DNA from: Cyanobium usitatum str. Tous
GTDB taxonomy: Bacteria; Cyanobacteriota; Cyanobacteriia; PCC-6307; Cyanobiaceae
NCBI RefSeq assembly: GCF_963920485.1
Contig: NZ_OY986431.1
Span: 1,488,001-1,552,000, forward strand
DNA: 64,000 nucleotides
Direction: 5' to 3'
Shown piece by piece: positions 18,746 to 30,543 of the stretch (within the stretch, counting starts at the first letter, position 1; each line of letters opens with the position of its first letter). Below the pieces are notes generated by a model. That model was not told where the DNA came from. It made no database searches and saw nothing but the letters and a program-made list of their open reading frames with translations. A program made the translations under genes and the position numbers.

Positions 18746-20392
18746 ATGGCCATCTCCGCCAGCGTGACCCAGCCCGACGCCATCGTGGTGGGCTCCGGCG
18801 CTACCGGCGGTGTGGCCGCCATGGTGCTGGCCGAGGCGGGGCTGCGGGTGCTGGTGCTGGAGGCCGGTCCCGAGCTCTCATCCCGCCAGGCCTTCGGCAG
18901 CGAACCGCTGAATACGGCCCGGCGTGTGGCCCGCATCGCCAGCGGCCAGCAACGGCTGCAGCGCCACCATCCGGGCTTCTGGAAACACAATCCCCAGCTG
19001 TTCGTTGATGAGCGGCTCAATCCCTACTCCACCCCAGACGACGCTCCGTTTTTGTGGAGCCGGGGCCGGCAGGTGGGGGGCAAAAGCCTCACCTGGGGAG
19101 GCATCACCCTGCGCCTTTCCGACTACGAATTTGGTGCCGCTGAGCGCGATGGTCAGGGGGCGGGCTGGCCGATCGGCAGCGCCGAGCTAGCGCCCTATTA
19201 CACCCGCCTTGAGCAGTTGCTGGAGGTGCATGGAGCCTGCGACGGCCTGCCCCAGCTGCCCGATGGCCACTTCCAGGCGCCCTTGCCCTTCACCCCGGGC
19301 GAACGCCACCTACAGCGCCGCATCGGCGACGAGCTCGGCCTGCCCCTGATCCATTCCCGCGGCTTCAACCTGCACCGAGGTGCGGGCTGGCCCCGCTCAG
19401 CTAGCCAGGGGCGCACGTTGGCACGGGCCCTGGCAACAGGGCGCACCCAGGTGCGCAGCAACGCCGTGGTGAGCCATCTACTGCTCGACGGCGACCGGGC
19501 CCGGGGCGTGCTGCTAGTGGATGGCAAAACGGCTGCCCGCGAGCGCATTGAGGCGCCCTTGGTGGTGCTCTGCGCCTCAACGATCGAGACCCTGCGGATC
19601 CTGCTGCACTCGAGCGAAGCCCACCAGCGCGGCGGCCTAATCGATCCCTCCGGCAGCCTCGGGCGCTATCTGATGGACCACATCTCCAGCAGTCGCTTCT
19701 TTTCGATTCCCGGGGTTCCAGCCCTCGATGGGCCCAGCGAACTTTCAGGGGCCGGTAGCTGCTTCATCCCCAACACGGTCAACCTTGACGCTGGCAGCGA
19801 AGCTGATTTCTGTGGCGGCTACGGCCTCTGGACAGCCCTGCAGCGCTTTGATCCACCCGCCCTGTTGCAGCGCCGCCGGGGCGAGGCGGTGGGTTTCCTA
19901 ATCGGTCACGGCGACGTGCAGCCCAACGCCGACAACCAGGTGACGTTGAACGTCGAAAATCTCGATGCCTGGGGGCTACCCACCGCCCACATCAACTGCC
20001 GCTGGGGCGCAAACGAGCAGCGCCTGGTGGCCCACATGCACCGGCGCATGGAGGCAGTGGTGGCAGCTGGTGGCGGGCAGATCCGGCCCATCGAAGATCT
20101 ATTTGTGCTGCCGCTGCTGGAGCCCTGGATCCGCACCAGCCTAGCGGTGAGCCCCGAGGCGCCACCACCTGGCTACTACATCCACGAACTCGGCGGCGCC
20201 CGCATGGCCAGCCAGCCCGAGGCAGGGGTGGTGAATCACCTCAACCAATGCTGGGGCGCCCCCAATGTGCTGGTAGTAGATGGGGCCTGCTGGCCCCGGT
20301 CCGGCTGGCAGAGCCCAACCCTCACAGAAATGGCCATCACCTGGCGCGCCTGCGAAGCCGCTGCAGCCAGGTTGCGCCAAGGAGACCCCTAA
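18746..20392 (+). CDS. GMC-family FAD-dependent oxidoreductase
   Basis: This 548-residue flavoprotein opens with the FAD dinucleotide-binding fold AIVVGSGATGGVAAMVLAEAG and a Glu at the end of beta-2 (LVLEAG). It continues with GGKSLTWGG, typical of GMC oxidoreductases, and ends with the C-terminal block VLVVDGACWPRSGWQSPTLTEMAI. Relatives oxidise alcohols or sugars such as glucose or sorbose; the substrate cannot be read. No signal peptide is seen, so it should be cytosolic. The gene follows the tRNA terminator and stands alone. Confidence 0.88.
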   Translation: MAISASVTQPDAIVVGSGATGGVAAMVLAEAGLRVLVLEAGPELSSRQAFGSEPLNTARRVARIASGQQRLQRHHPGFWKHNPQLFVDERLNPYSTPDDAPFLWSRGRQVGGKSLTWGGITLRLSDYEFGAAERDGQGAGWPIGSAELAPYYTRLEQLLEVHGACDGLPQLPDGHFQAPLPFTPGERHLQRRIGDELGLPLIHSRGFNLHRGAGWPRSASQGRTLARALATGRTQVRSNAVVSHLLLDGDRARGVLLVDGKTAARERIEAPLVVLCASTIETLRILLHSSEAHQRGGLIDPSGSLGRYLMDHISSSRFFSIPGVPALDGPSELSGAGSCFIPNTVNLDAGSEADFCGGYGLWTALQRFDPPALLQRRRGEAVGFLIGHGDVQPNADNQVTLNVENLDAWGLPTAHINCRWGANEQRLVAHMHRRMEAVVAAGGGQIRPIEDLFVLPLLEPWIRTSLAVSPEAPPPGYYIHELGGARMASQPEAGVVNHLNQCWGAPNVLVVDGACWPRSGWQSPTLTEMAITWRACEAAAARLRQGDP

Positions 20393-20488
20393 CCCAGTTG
20401 CGATCCGGTGTCTATCGCCACAACCGGCTTGAGCAACCCTGCTCACAATGGCAAGGTCGACCTCCAAAAGGTCGGGCAAGGGAGACTC

Positions 20489-20519
20489 AGGCGGAGGTTG
20501 GCCCCTCCGCCTTTTTTTT
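20489..20519 (+). terminator. Rho-independent terminator
   Basis: Nine-base perfect arms AGGCGGAGG / CCTCCGCCT with a six-base loop lead straight into eight T residues. The terminator is about 100 bases after the GMC oxidoreductase stop and reads rightward, so the mRNA has an unusually long 3' tail, or a short separate transcript ends here. Confidence 0.9.
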
Positions 20520-20545
20520 GTAAACCGCCACCAGGTTTGAAAAAT

Positions 20546-20815
20546 TCAGCGGCGCAGGAATAGGCCGTTGAGGTAGTGCTGGCTCACCCCCTGATCGGCG
20601 CAGCCGTGCTGAAACAGGAAGCTGGAAAGCGCCGAGGAGATCAAGCGGTATTGATCCCACTGGGGGTGGCTGCGCAGGAACTCGCGCATGCCATCGAACA
20701 ACACCTCTGGCACCTCCGCCTCCAGGCTGATGCTGCCGGCTTCTGCCTCCCCTAAACCTTCTGCGCAGCTGGGCTGCTCCATACATCGTTGGAGGTGATT
20801 GCGCTCGGCTGCCAT
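20546..20815 (-). CDS. DUF2811 family protein
   Basis: This 89-residue protein has the core ISLEAEVPEVLFDGMREFL, then WDQYRLISSALSSFLFQHGC and a YLNGLF end. This is the cyanobacterial DUF2811 family, a small soluble protein of unknown function. The first 25 residues are variable and an internal ATG (codon 12) could also serve as start. Confidence 0.85.
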   Translation of the reverse strand: MAAERNHLQRCMEQPSCAEGLGEAEAGSISLEAEVPEVLFDGMREFLRSHPQWDQYRLISSALSSFLFQHGCADQGVSQHYLNGLFLRR

Positions 20816-21197
20816 CAGGAAACAAGAGGTGGGTGTGCCTCAGTAGGCCACATCGCTGCCAGGTCCGTCAAAGCCCGAAAGCCAGGCCGAAACCACACCG
20901 TTCTCAGCTGAGATTGCCAGTGCCAGCTGCTCCACTAGGGCGCAGCGAAGATTTTTAAAGCCTGCGAGGGCGACCGCTGGAGGTGCTGTCAAGGCCAGGC
21001 TGAACAAAAGCAGCTATTCCCCAACTGCCAGGCCTGAACTGGCTCAAGGCCTCATTTCTGGGGAAAACCCCTAATAAACCGGGGAAAAGACGGCAAAAAT
21101 GGGGAATAGGGATAACCAATCAGCAGAACTGATGAGCTGGAGTCTCGCGAGACTTCCGGCGAGCTGAGAAGCCTGAACCAGGTCAAAACCAGAGGAC
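20816..21197. other. Gap of 382 bases between two leftward genes
   Basis: The gap between DUF2811 and cbiX holds no long gene. It contains a possible 50-codon frame (listed separately) and the self-complementary GTCTCGCGAGAC near 21141. The part around 21040-21115 is less GC-rich and repeats the words GGGGAAAA and GGGGAATA. No clear tRNA or terminator is seen. Confidence 0.5.
20840..20992 (-). CDS. Possible 50-residue protein or gene remnant
   Basis: From a TTG at 20992 the frame reads 50 residues including GFKNLRCALVEQLALAISAE and ending in GSDVAY before TGA. A slightly earlier TTG (LFSLALTAPPAVA) would add a short hydrophobic start resembling a signal peptide, and the next codon upstream of that is near a TAG. 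The composition looks protein-like but there is no ATG and no clear ribosome-binding site. It could be a small gene or the remnant of a longer one. Confidence 0.3.
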   Translation of the reverse strand: MTAPPAVALAGFKNLRCALVEQLALAISAENGVVSAWLSGFDGPGSDVAY

Positions 21198-22313
21198 TCA
21201 GCTGCTGCCGCCCTGGCGCAGGGTTGTGGGACCGAGGGGATGGTCCGCGTGGGGGTAGGGGGGATGGTGATGGCTGTGCCCATGGTCGTGGCTGTGCGCA
21301 TGGGAGTCATCGTGGCTGTGGCCGCCCACTGGAATCGGCACGCCATCGGGCTGGCAGGCACCGGTGCACTCACGCTCACAGAGGTCACAGCCGTCGGTGA
21401 GCCCTTCAACGTGGTGGTGGTGGCTGTGCTGGGGCGCCCCAACCTCAGTTTCAAAGCCCAGTACCTGGGCCCGGTATTTGCACAGCGAGCAGTTCATGTT
21501 GGCGTCACCGCGCACCACCTCCGCCACCCGCTCCACAAAGGTGTCCAGCACTAGGGGGTGATCAGCCAGATAGGAGGCCTTCAGAAACTCCACCTCGGGA
21601 TGGTCCTGGGCCACCCGCTCGGTGTGCTGCTGGATCCGGCTCACCAGCACCCCGGAAAACAGGAAATAGGGGAAAACGACAACCCGGCGATAGCCAAGTC
21701 TCACCACCTGGCGAAGTCCCGGCTCCACCAACGGGAAGGTGACCCCGGAATAAACCGTTTCACCCCAGCCAAAACCAAAACCCTCCACCAACATCCGCGT
21801 CACCTTGGCGACATTGGAATTGGCATCGGGATCGGACGAGCCCCGGCCCACCACTACCAGCATTGTTTCGTGCAGGGGCACCTCTGTGGCAGCCCCATCG
21901 AGAACTTCGCGAATCCGGGCCGCGGCGGCCTGGATCATCTTCAGGTCAACCCCCAGTTCGCGGCCGTAGTCGATACGCATGCCCGTCTCGGCCGCGTAGG
22001 TATTAAGCACCGAGGGAATGTCGTTTTTGGCGTGGCCCGCTGCAAACAACATGGCCGGCACGGCGAGCACGTGGCTTACGCCCCGAGCTCGCAGCGCCTC
22101 CAAGCCATCACGCAGTATCGGCCTGGCAAATTCCAGGTAGCCGTATTCCACGGGCACCTCGGGCAGCAGCGCTTGGAGGCCCTTAGCGAGCTCGGCAAAT
22201 TCGGCCACTGCCAGCCGATTGCGGCTGCCGTGGCCGCAAACCAGCACCCCGATCGGGCCGTGGGGGCCAGCACTCAGGTCGGGATGGGAGGGGGAAGCCA
22301 TGGCCACTCGCAC
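21198..22313 (-). CDS. cbiX: Sirohydrochlorin chelatase CbiX, long form with Fe-S motif and His-rich tail
   Basis: The 371-residue protein has two CbiX/SirB chelatase halves. The catalytic His of the first is in VLVCGHGSRN and a second His is in FAAGHAKND; the second half has VVVGRGSSDPDAN and FPYFLFSGVL. A C-terminal MNCSLCKYRAQVLG is the MxCxxC motif that holds a 4Fe-4S cluster in long CbiX. More Cys follow (CDLCEREC), then a His-rich tail with many His in the last 50 residues. The enzyme inserts cobalt (or iron for siroheme) into sirohydrochlorin. An alternative start is the ATG at 22301. The His-rich tail probably stores or delivers metal. Confidence 0.93.
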   Translation of the reverse strand: MRVAMASPSHPDLSAGPHGPIGVLVCGHGSRNRLAVAEFAELAKGLQALLPEVPVEYGYLEFARPILRDGLEALRARGVSHVLAVPAMLFAAGHAKNDIPSVLNTYAAETGMRIDYGRELGVDLKMIQAAAARIREVLDGAATEVPLHETMLVVVGRGSSDPDANSNVAKVTRMLVEGFGFGWGETVYSGVTFPLVEPGLRQVVRLGYRRVVVFPYFLFSGVLVSRIQQHTERVAQDHPEVEFLKASYLADHPLVLDTFVERVAEVVRGDANMNCSLCKYRAQVLGFETEVGAPQHSHHHHVEGLTDGCDLCERECTGACQPDGVPIPVGGHSHDDSHAHSHDHGHSHHHPPYPHADHPLGPTTLRQGGSS

Positions 22314-22378
22314 TTGATGGCGACCCTATTCGGGGAAGCAGCGGGTCAGGATGGGGCTATCCGGGCTGCCTTGACGTC

Positions 22379-23041
22379 ATGGCCCTGCGCCTTCCCCCGT
22401 ACCAGCCGTTGCCGGCCCCGCTCCCGGGGGGGGAGCTGCTTGAGGTGCCCATCGCCCAGCTGCGCCCCACCCAGCTCTGCGTGGGACTAGCTGAAGTGCG
22501 CAGCAGGCTGCGCGATTTCGGGGCCGAAAATACCCGCGAACGCCGCACCTACCTGGGCAGTAAGCCCGTGCCGCTGGTGCGCAGCGCCGATGGCAGCGTG
22601 TGGATGGTCGACCGCCACCACCGCCTACGGGCCCTGATCGAGATCGAACCCGACGCCACCGCCTTCGGCTACGTGGTGCTCGAGCTCGACAGCCCCGACC
22701 CCGAGCAGGTGCTTGCGGCCCTGCATCAACGGGGCTGGCTCTACCTCTATGACGGCCGGGGCTTGGGGCCCCTGCCCCCCAGCGCCCTGCCCGAGCAGCT
22801 CACAGGCCTGCAGGACGACCCCTACCGCAGCTTGGTGTGGAAGTTGAAGCAGGAGGGGGTGCTAGCTGCCGCACCGCTGATTCCCTTCCATGAATTCCGC
22901 TGGGGGGCCTGGCTGCGCAGCCGCCCCCTGCCGCCCTTCAGCTCCGAGCAACTCGAGCCGGCCCTGCCCGGCGCCCGCGCCCTGGCCCGCTCCGGCGCCG
23001 CCGCCCACCTGGCTGGCTGGAAGGGCTCAGGCTGTTGCTAG
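22379..23041 (+). CDS. ParB-like nuclease-fold protein (ParBc_2)
   Basis: This 220-residue protein contains the ParB/Srx-type core: VPIAQLRPTQLCVGLAEV, then VWMVDRHHRLRAL, the DRHH motif typical of the ParBc_2 subgroup (PF08857). It is not a chromosome-partition ParB; there is no helix-turn-helix. Family members are stand-alone and poorly characterised. It starts 65 bases from the divergent cbiX. Confidence 0.8.
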   Translation: MALRLPPYQPLPAPLPGGELLEVPIAQLRPTQLCVGLAEVRSRLRDFGAENTRERRTYLGSKPVPLVRSADGSVWMVDRHHRLRALIEIEPDATAFGYVVLELDSPDPEQVLAALHQRGWLYLYDGRGLGPLPPSALPEQLTGLQDDPYRSLVWKLKQEGVLAAAPLIPFHEFRWGAWLRSRPLPPFSSEQLEPALPGARALARSGAAAHLAGWKGSGCC

Positions 23042-23091
23042 GCAGCGCCAGCTGCCCCAGGCTGGAGCTCCACCGCCCGCCTGCGCCATAA

Positions 23092-23538
23092 ATGCCATAC
23101 AGCCACCTGCTGGTGCCCACCGATGGCTCCGAGCTTTCAGACAAGGCCGTGCAGCAGGCGGTGGCGCTGGCCCACAGCCTGGGAGCTCGCATCACCTTTT
23201 TCCACGCCCAGTCCAACTTCCCCATCTCCCTGGTGGGCGTGGGAGAGCTGGTGGACCCCAATACGGTGACCGCCCTAGTGCAAGCCGCTCGCCACGGCGC
23301 CGAGAAAATCCTGGCGGCAGCAGCAGCAGCGGCCCAGGCCGCCGGGGTGGTCAGCGACCAGGACACCATGGTTAGCTCCATGCCCTACTCGGCAATCGTG
23401 GAGGCGGCAGGCCGCCATGGGGCAGATTTGATTGTGATGGCCTCCCATGGCCGCCGCGGCCTGGAGGGGGTGCTGCTGGGCAGCGAAACCCACCGGGTGC
23501 TTACCCACAGCAGCTGCCCGGTGCTGGTTGTGCGTTGA
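23092..23538 (+). CDS. Universal stress protein (UspA family)
   Basis: This 148-residue single-domain USP starts SHLLVPTDGSELSDKAVQQAV. The nucleotide-binding signature is seen in MASHGRRGLEGVLLGSETHRVL followed by CPVLVVR, which suggests an ATP-binding subtype. It has an Ala-rich insert (about 70-82). Cytosolic, probably dimeric. It lies downstream of the ParB-like gene. Confidence 0.93.
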   Translation: MPYSHLLVPTDGSELSDKAVQQAVALAHSLGARITFFHAQSNFPISLVGVGELVDPNTVTALVQAARHGAEKILAAAAAAAQAAGVVSDQDTMVSSMPYSAIVEAAGRHGADLIVMASHGRRGLEGVLLGSETHRVLTHSSCPVLVVR

Positions 23539-23574
23539 GCTCCGGCCACTACGCTGCCTGCGACAGCAACAGGC

Positions 23575-24242
23575 GTGCCGGTGGCTAAGGACGAAACGAG
23601 CAGGGGCGAAGAACTGCAGGGCCTGGGCTGGACGCCTGAGGAGGTGCGCCAATACGAGGAGCTGTGGGAATACCGGCAGCGCTGGGGCGCCATCAACCTG
23701 GAGCCAGAAGATCGGGTGTTGCTGCGGCGAGCTGAAGCGGCCCTGCCGAAGCGGGTTGCCCATGGCAAGAGCTCGCTCAAAAAAACACTGCAGCAGAAAT
23801 CTCACTACCGCTGGCTGTGTCTATATCGAGACGCCATGCTCGCCGCCGCCGAAGGCCTTGGCCTCCAGCCCGGCGAAGAAGCCGCCTGGGTGATTCTGCT
23901 CGAGGCCGAGTTACGAGCCCTGGATCACTACGAGCCGGTGCTGGGCTTGCCTGACACCCTCAAGGCCAAGGCCCTGCTGCCGGCCCGGGAGGCCTGGATC
24001 GCTGCCATCGCCGCCCAGGGACGGGAGCTCAGCTTCGACTTCGACGCACCGCTGGAAGCCCTCAAGCAGCAGGAAGCCACCAGCTGGAAGCCCCTGCGCA
24101 GCGTTGGTGCCCGCTCCTATCCGGTGCTCGAAGCTGGCGCCGCTGCCAACTTCCGCACCCAGATGAACCAGGAGGTAGCCCAGCTGATCCGCTCCAGCTT
24201 CCCCTCGCTCAAGGACAGCGACAAGCCGGAGCCCCCGAGCGC

Positions 24243-24246
<4 letters not shown>
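23575..24246 (+). CDS. Conserved hypothetical protein
   Basis: This 223-residue soluble, helical protein starts from a GTG at 23575 (or GTG at 23581). It has recognisable blocks WTPEEVRQYEELWEYRQRWG and HYRWLCLYRDAM, then FRTQMNQEVAQLIRSSFPSL near the end, but I cannot assign a family. No membrane segments or signal peptide. Its stop codon overlaps the stop of the convergent glgP by sharing the palindrome CTAG. Confidence 0.7.
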
Positions 24247-26642
<2,396 letters not shown>

Positions 26643-26798
26643 CCCTGACTCCCTGCAAAGTGAAAGTCTGGGGCTGGCTCCTCAAATTCGCAGGAGCGTG
26701 GTCACGGTTACCGCACACGCCAAGCCAGGGCCAATCGCGCCGCTGGTATCAACCGCAGCAAAGCTTGGAGGGGGGAACAGCTTTGGGTAGGAAGAGTG

Positions 26799-28988
26799 AT
26801 GTTCAGTGGCGAACTCCCCATGCCCTCCCAACCACGCCTGCAAGCCCTCGAAAAGATTCTCAGCCGCCCCGCCGCCCCTACAGCTCCGATTCAGCCCCTC
26901 GATGAGCTCTGGGCTAGCGACGTATTCACCCTCGACAAGATGAAGGCGGCGCTGCCGAAGGAGATCTTCAAATCGGTGCAGCGCACCATCAAGGAGGGCA
27001 GCAAGCTCGATATGTCGGTCGCCAACGTGGTAGCCCAGGCGATGAAGGAATGGGCTACCGCCCGAGGTGCCCTGTATTACTCCCACGTTTTTTATCCGCT
27101 CACCAACTCCACTGCCGAAAAGCACGACGGCTTCATCTCCCCCCAGGGCGACGGCTCGGTCTTCACCGAATTCACCGGCAAGGTGCTGGTGCAGGGCGAG
27201 CCCGACGGCTCCTCCTTTCCCAATGGCGGTATCCGCTCCACCTTCGAGGCCCGCGGCTATACCGCCTGGGACATCACCAGCCCCGCCTGGCTAATGGAGA
27301 CGCCCAACGGTGTCACCCTCTGCATCCCCACCGTCTTCGTCTCCTGGACAGGTGAGGCCCTCGACAAAAAAACCCCCCTGCTGCGCTCGATTGCAGCGGT
27401 AAATAAGCAGGCCCACAAGCTGCTCAGCCTGCTGGGGGAAACCACCATCGCCCCGGTCAACTCCAGCTGCGGCGCCGAGCAGGAGTACTTCCTGATCGAC
27501 AGCGCCTACGTGCCCCTGCGGCCAGACCTGCTGCTGGCTGGCCGCACCCTGTTTGGTCGGCCCTCGGCAAAAGGCCAACAGTTCGACGACCACTACTTCG
27601 GCGCCATCCCGGAGCGGGTGCAGGTGTTTATGCAGGAGGTGGAGCGGCAGATGTACCGCCTGGGGATTCCGGCCAAAACCCGCCACAACGAGGTGGCTCC
27701 ATCCCAGTTTGAGATTGCGCCTTTCTTCGAGGCCGCCAACGTGGCCACCGACCACCAGCAGCTCACCATGACCCTTCTGCGCAGCACGGCGAAGAAGCAT
27801 GGTCTGGCCTGCCTGCTGCACGAGAAGCCCTTCGCCGGCATCAACGGCTCTGGTAAGCACGTCAACTGGTCGATCGGCAACGCCACCCAGGGCAACCTGC
27901 TCGATCCGGGCAAGACGCCCCATGAAAACCTGCAGTTCCTGATGTTCTGCGGAGCGGTGATCCGCGGCGTGCACATGTATGGCCCCCTGCTGCGGGCCGT
28001 GATCGCCACCGCCAGCAACGACCACCGCCTCGGCGCCAACGAAGCGCCCCCGGCAATCATCTCGGTGTATCTGGGCAGCCAGCTGGAGGATGTGTTCAAC
28101 CAGATCCGCGAGGGCCGCCTCTCCGGCTCATCCCTCGGCGGCGTGATGGACTTCGGCGTGGATACCCTGCCGGAATTCGACAAGGACGCCGGCGATCGCA
28201 ACCGCACCTCGCCCTTCGCCTTCACGGGCAACCGCTTCGAGTTTCGCGCCGTCGGCTCCAACCAATCGGTGGCTGGCCCGCTTGTGGCCCTGAACACGAT
28301 CCTGGCCGATTCCCTCGCCTGGATCTCCAGCGAGCTGGAGGCCAAGCTGGCCAGTGGCTACGGCCTGGAGGAAGGGGCTCTGGCCGTGCTCAAGACCCTG
28401 ATCGAACAGCATGGCGCCGTCGTGTTTGGCGGCAACGGCTATTCCGATGAGTGGCACCGCATGGCCGTGGAGGAGCGGGGCCTGGAAAACCTGCGCACCA
28501 CCGCCGATGCCCTGCCGGTGTTGGAGCGCCAATCCATCCGCGAACTGTTCGAGCGCACCGGCGTGCTCTCGGCCGTGGAGCTGCAGAGCCGCTTCGAGGT
28601 TTACGCCGAGCAATACATCCTGGCGATCGATGTGGAAGCCAAGCTGGCCGTCCAGATCGCCCGCACCCAGGTGTATCCAGCGGCGATTCGCTACCTCGGC
28701 GAACTAGCCGAATCCCTGCAACTGCAGAGCTCCCTCGGCATCCAGGTATCGCCGGAAACCTCCAAGGAGGTGGCTGGACTGTGCCAGTCGTTGATGGACA
28801 TCAGCGGCCAGCTGCAAGGCGCCATCGACCATCCCCCCCACGGCACCGAAGCCCATATGCGCTACTGCGCCGACACCCTGGTGCCCTTGATGGGCGACCT
28901 GCGCGTGGTGGTTGACGGCCTGGAGGCCCTGGTCGACGACAACCTCTGGCCCCTACCCACCTACCAGGAGATGCTGTTCGTGCGTTGA
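26799..28988 (+). CDS. glnN: Glutamine synthetase type III
   Basis: This large enzyme (about 729 residues) makes glutamine from glutamate, ammonia and ATP. The length and the blocks [60 protein letters not shown] and [17 protein letters not shown] are diagnostic of GSIII (GlnN), which in cyanobacteria is induced by nitrogen starvation under NtcA. I do not find a clear GTA-N8-TAC NtcA box in the 150-base gap upstream. Possible starts are GTG 26796, ATG 26799 and ATG 26820; an AGGAAG sits just before the first two. Whether glnA also exists is outside the window. Confidence 0.95.
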   Translation: MFSGELPMPSQPRLQALEKILSRPAAPTAPIQPLDELWASDVFTLDKMKAALPKEIFKSVQRTIKEGSKLDMSVANVVAQAMKEWATARGALYYSHVFYPLTNSTAEKHDGFISPQGDGSVFTEFTGKVLVQGEPDGSSFPNGGIRSTFEARGYTAWDITSPAWLMETPNGVTLCIPTVFVSWTGEALDKKTPLLRSIAAVNKQAHKLLSLLGETTIAPVNSSCGAEQEYFLIDSAYVPLRPDLLLAGRTLFGRPSAKGQQFDDHYFGAIPERVQVFMQEVERQMYRLGIPAKTRHNEVAPSQFEIAPFFEAANVATDHQQLTMTLLRSTAKKHGLACLLHEKPFAGINGSGKHVNWSIGNATQGNLLDPGKTPHENLQFLMFCGAVIRGVHMYGPLLRAVIATASNDHRLGANEAPPAIISVYLGSQLEDVFNQIREGRLSGSSLGGVMDFGVDTLPEFDKDAGDRNRTSPFAFTGNRFEFRAVGSNQSVAGPLVALNTILADSLAWISSELEAKLASGYGLEEGALAVLKTLIEQHGAVVFGGNGYSDEWHRMAVEERGLENLRTTADALPVLERQSIRELFERTGVLSAVELQSRFEVYAEQYILAIDVEAKLAVQIARTQVYPAAIRYLGELAESLQLQSSLGIQVSPETSKEVAGLCQSLMDISGQLQGAIDHPPHGTEAHMRYCADTLVPLMGDLRVVVDGLEALVDDNLWPLPTYQEMLFVR

Positions 28989-29004
28989 GCCAGGCTGCGC
29001 CCGC

Positions 29005-29718
29005 TCACTGGGGAAAAACGCTGATGCGGGCGCGTTCTAGATAGCTGGGGTCGGCCATGGTGTCGACCTCAAAGCTGGTCCAGGTGGCGCTGGGTTCTGG
29101 AGTGCGCTGGGTAAGGGGCCACTCGATACGCCGGCGCTGATAGGTGAGGCCCACACAGGTGAGGGCGGCATCGTCAGCCATCAGCGACCAGAGCACATGC
29201 ACCTCGCCGCGGTCATAGGCGATCGGAAGCTCCTGCCCCCCCTGCTCTGGCAACCATCCCGGAGCCAGGGTCAGGCCAGTCTGATTTTCCCAACACAAGT
29301 AGGAGCCGTTATCAGTGGGATAGAACCAGCAGGTTTCATTGGCTGCCTCAGCCAGGGGGAAGCGATCCAGCAGCTCCACCTGCTGTACCTGCAGCCAGGA
29401 GCCTTCGGCGGGGCCCCTAACGGCGTAGACGCCGATCCATAGGGAGGGCACGTCAAACTGCGTCACCACGGCATCGCAAATCAGGGAGCGCCGCTCTGGC
29501 GCTGAGCCGAGGGGATCTTCACCGGCGATGGTGGCGCAGCCGCCAGCTACCAGCTCGTCGAGGCTGCCCTGCCATTGATCTGGCATCCGAAACAGCCTCA
29601 GACCCCGGCCGCGATCGGGACCCTGGTGGGCTTGGGCCGCAACCAGAGATTGCCAATCAACGCCCCCTTCGGGCAACTCCTGGCCCCTGGACAGCAGAAA
29701 GGCTAGGGAGTGGAGCAT
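29005..29718 (-). CDS. Conserved hypothetical protein
   Basis: This soluble protein of about 237 residues starts from the ATG at 29718 (a GTG at 29730 would add four residues). It has Trp- and Cys-rich segments such as NETCWFYPTDNGSYLCWENQ, GGCATIAGEDP and a C-terminal YLERARISVFP. The alternation of beta-like strands suggests a beta barrel, but I cannot place it in a family. It is convergent with glnN, 16 bases away, and stands alone. Confidence 0.7.
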   Translation of the reverse strand: MLHSLAFLLSRGQELPEGGVDWQSLVAAQAHQGPDRGRGLRLFRMPDQWQGSLDELVAGGCATIAGEDPLGSAPERRSLICDAVVTQFDVPSLWIGVYAVRGPAEGSWLQVQQVELLDRFPLAEAANETCWFYPTDNGSYLCWENQTGLTLAPGWLPEQGGQELPIAYDRGEVHVLWSLMADDAALTCVGLTYQRRRIEWPLTQRTPEPSATWTSFEVDTMADPSYLERARISVFPQ

Positions 29719-29799
29719 GGGTGCCTGCACAGGTCAGGGGCGCAGTAAAAGCCGACCCTAGAAGCCCTGACTGTTTAAAGAGGTGTTCATGGCTGCCGC

Positions 29800-29868
29800 T
29801 CAGAGCACCAATTCCACGATCACAAAGCCCACAAGGGCCGCCAGGGCCAGCAGAGATGGCACACGCAT
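29800..29868 (-). CDS. Possible 22-residue single-membrane-span peptide
   Basis: ATG at 29868 to TGA at 29800 encodes MRVPSLLALAALVGFVIVEL plus VL: a basic start followed by one hydrophobic helix. Peptides this small are common in cyanobacterial photosynthetic and respiratory complexes, but this one matches none I know (PetL, PetN, PsbM, PsbT, PsbX, PsaM). A purine-rich AAAGAAG lies only three bases before the ATG, close for a ribosome-binding site. Confidence 0.35.
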   Translation of the reverse strand: MRVPSLLALAALVGFVIVELVL

Positions 29869-29998
29869 CGACTTCTTTGCCGTTCAATTCTTAAGCAAAT
29901 CCTAGGAGCGCTGGCTGGCCCTGGTTTGGGATCGGGGAGGTCTTCACATCTCTTGCCCCTGAGAGAGTGGGAGCATCAGCAATCCCGCACCCCAGCCG

Positions 29999-30202
29999 AT
30001 GCCGAGCCGCGACGGCAGCCACCGCACAGCTTTCAGCCTGGTGCTGCTGCTTGGGGTGGCCATCGGCCTACACGTTTACGCCGTTCGGGTGAAAGAGGTA
30101 AAGCCGAGCCGCCAGTTGCCCACAACCAGCCTTAGCCCCGATGGCCAAAGGCAAGTTGCTGGTTCCCAATCCAGTCGAATTAAGCGTCTTCTTAAAGACT
30201 GA
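29999..30202 (+). CDS. Small membrane-anchored hypothetical protein
   Basis: This 67-residue protein has one N-terminal membrane helix (AFSLVLLLGVAIGLHVYAV) followed by a basic, Ser- and Gln-rich tail ending in RIKRLLKD. No family is recognised. The ATG at 29999 follows a GC-rich leader without a clear ribosome-binding site. It is convergent with the PilZ gene ending at 30211. Confidence 0.5.
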   Translation: MPSRDGSHRTAFSLVLLLGVAIGLHVYAVRVKEVKPSRQLPTTSLSPDGQRQVAGSQSSRIKRLLKD

Positions 30203-30210
30203 AGCCCTTC

Positions 30211-30543
30211 TCAGCGCTCAAAGGCAAGGCCCACCAAAGAACGCTTGGCACCCTTGACCTGCCAGCAGCCCTTGACCGGCCGGTAGCCACAGCCACGGCC
30301 ATGGGCCTGGGTTATTAAGACGCCATGGCCGCCGGGGCAGATATCGAGCTTTGGATCAACCCATATCGCCACGCCACCGGCACTGAAATTGGCGATGTCC
30401 ACAGGAATGGCGGGCAGCACCCTGCCCTCCCACTGCAACCAACCCTCCATGGGTTGCTCCACAGGCCAACGCTGACCCTCGCGGAGGTTGAAAAACCGGG
30501 GCCGAGGCCTGTTTCGCAGGCGGATTCTGGTCACCGAACTCAT
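30211..30543 (-). CDS. PilZ-domain protein
   Basis: This 110-residue protein starts from the ATG at 30543 (the open frame extends to 30711). A basic N-terminal stretch with RPRPR gives an RxxxR, and VDIANFSAGGVAIWVD supplies the (D/N)xSxxG motif; together these form the c-di-GMP site of PilZ domains. It ends LVGLAFER, a typical PilZ last strand. It should sense c-di-GMP. A second PilZ gene lies divergently at 30838. Confidence 0.75.
   Translation of the reverse strand: MSSVTRIRLRNRPRPRFFNLREGQRWPVEQPMEGWLQWEGRVLPAIPVDIANFSAGGVAIWVDPKLDICPGGHGVLITQAHGRGCGYRPVKGCWQVKGAKRSLVGLAFER

Noticed and set aside
21118-21130. TAGGGATAACC resembling part of the I-SceI site
   Set aside because: Only the first half matches, and no intron or homing gene is nearby.
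26643-26798. NtcA box (GTA-N8-TAC) upstream of glnN
   Set aside because: I searched by eye and found no acceptable match; only isolated GTA words occur.
29657-29887. 76-codon minus-strand frame beginning MNGKEVDACAIS
   Set aside because: It overlaps the hypothetical gene 29005-29718 in another frame and has an atypical Gly/Ser/Cys composition.
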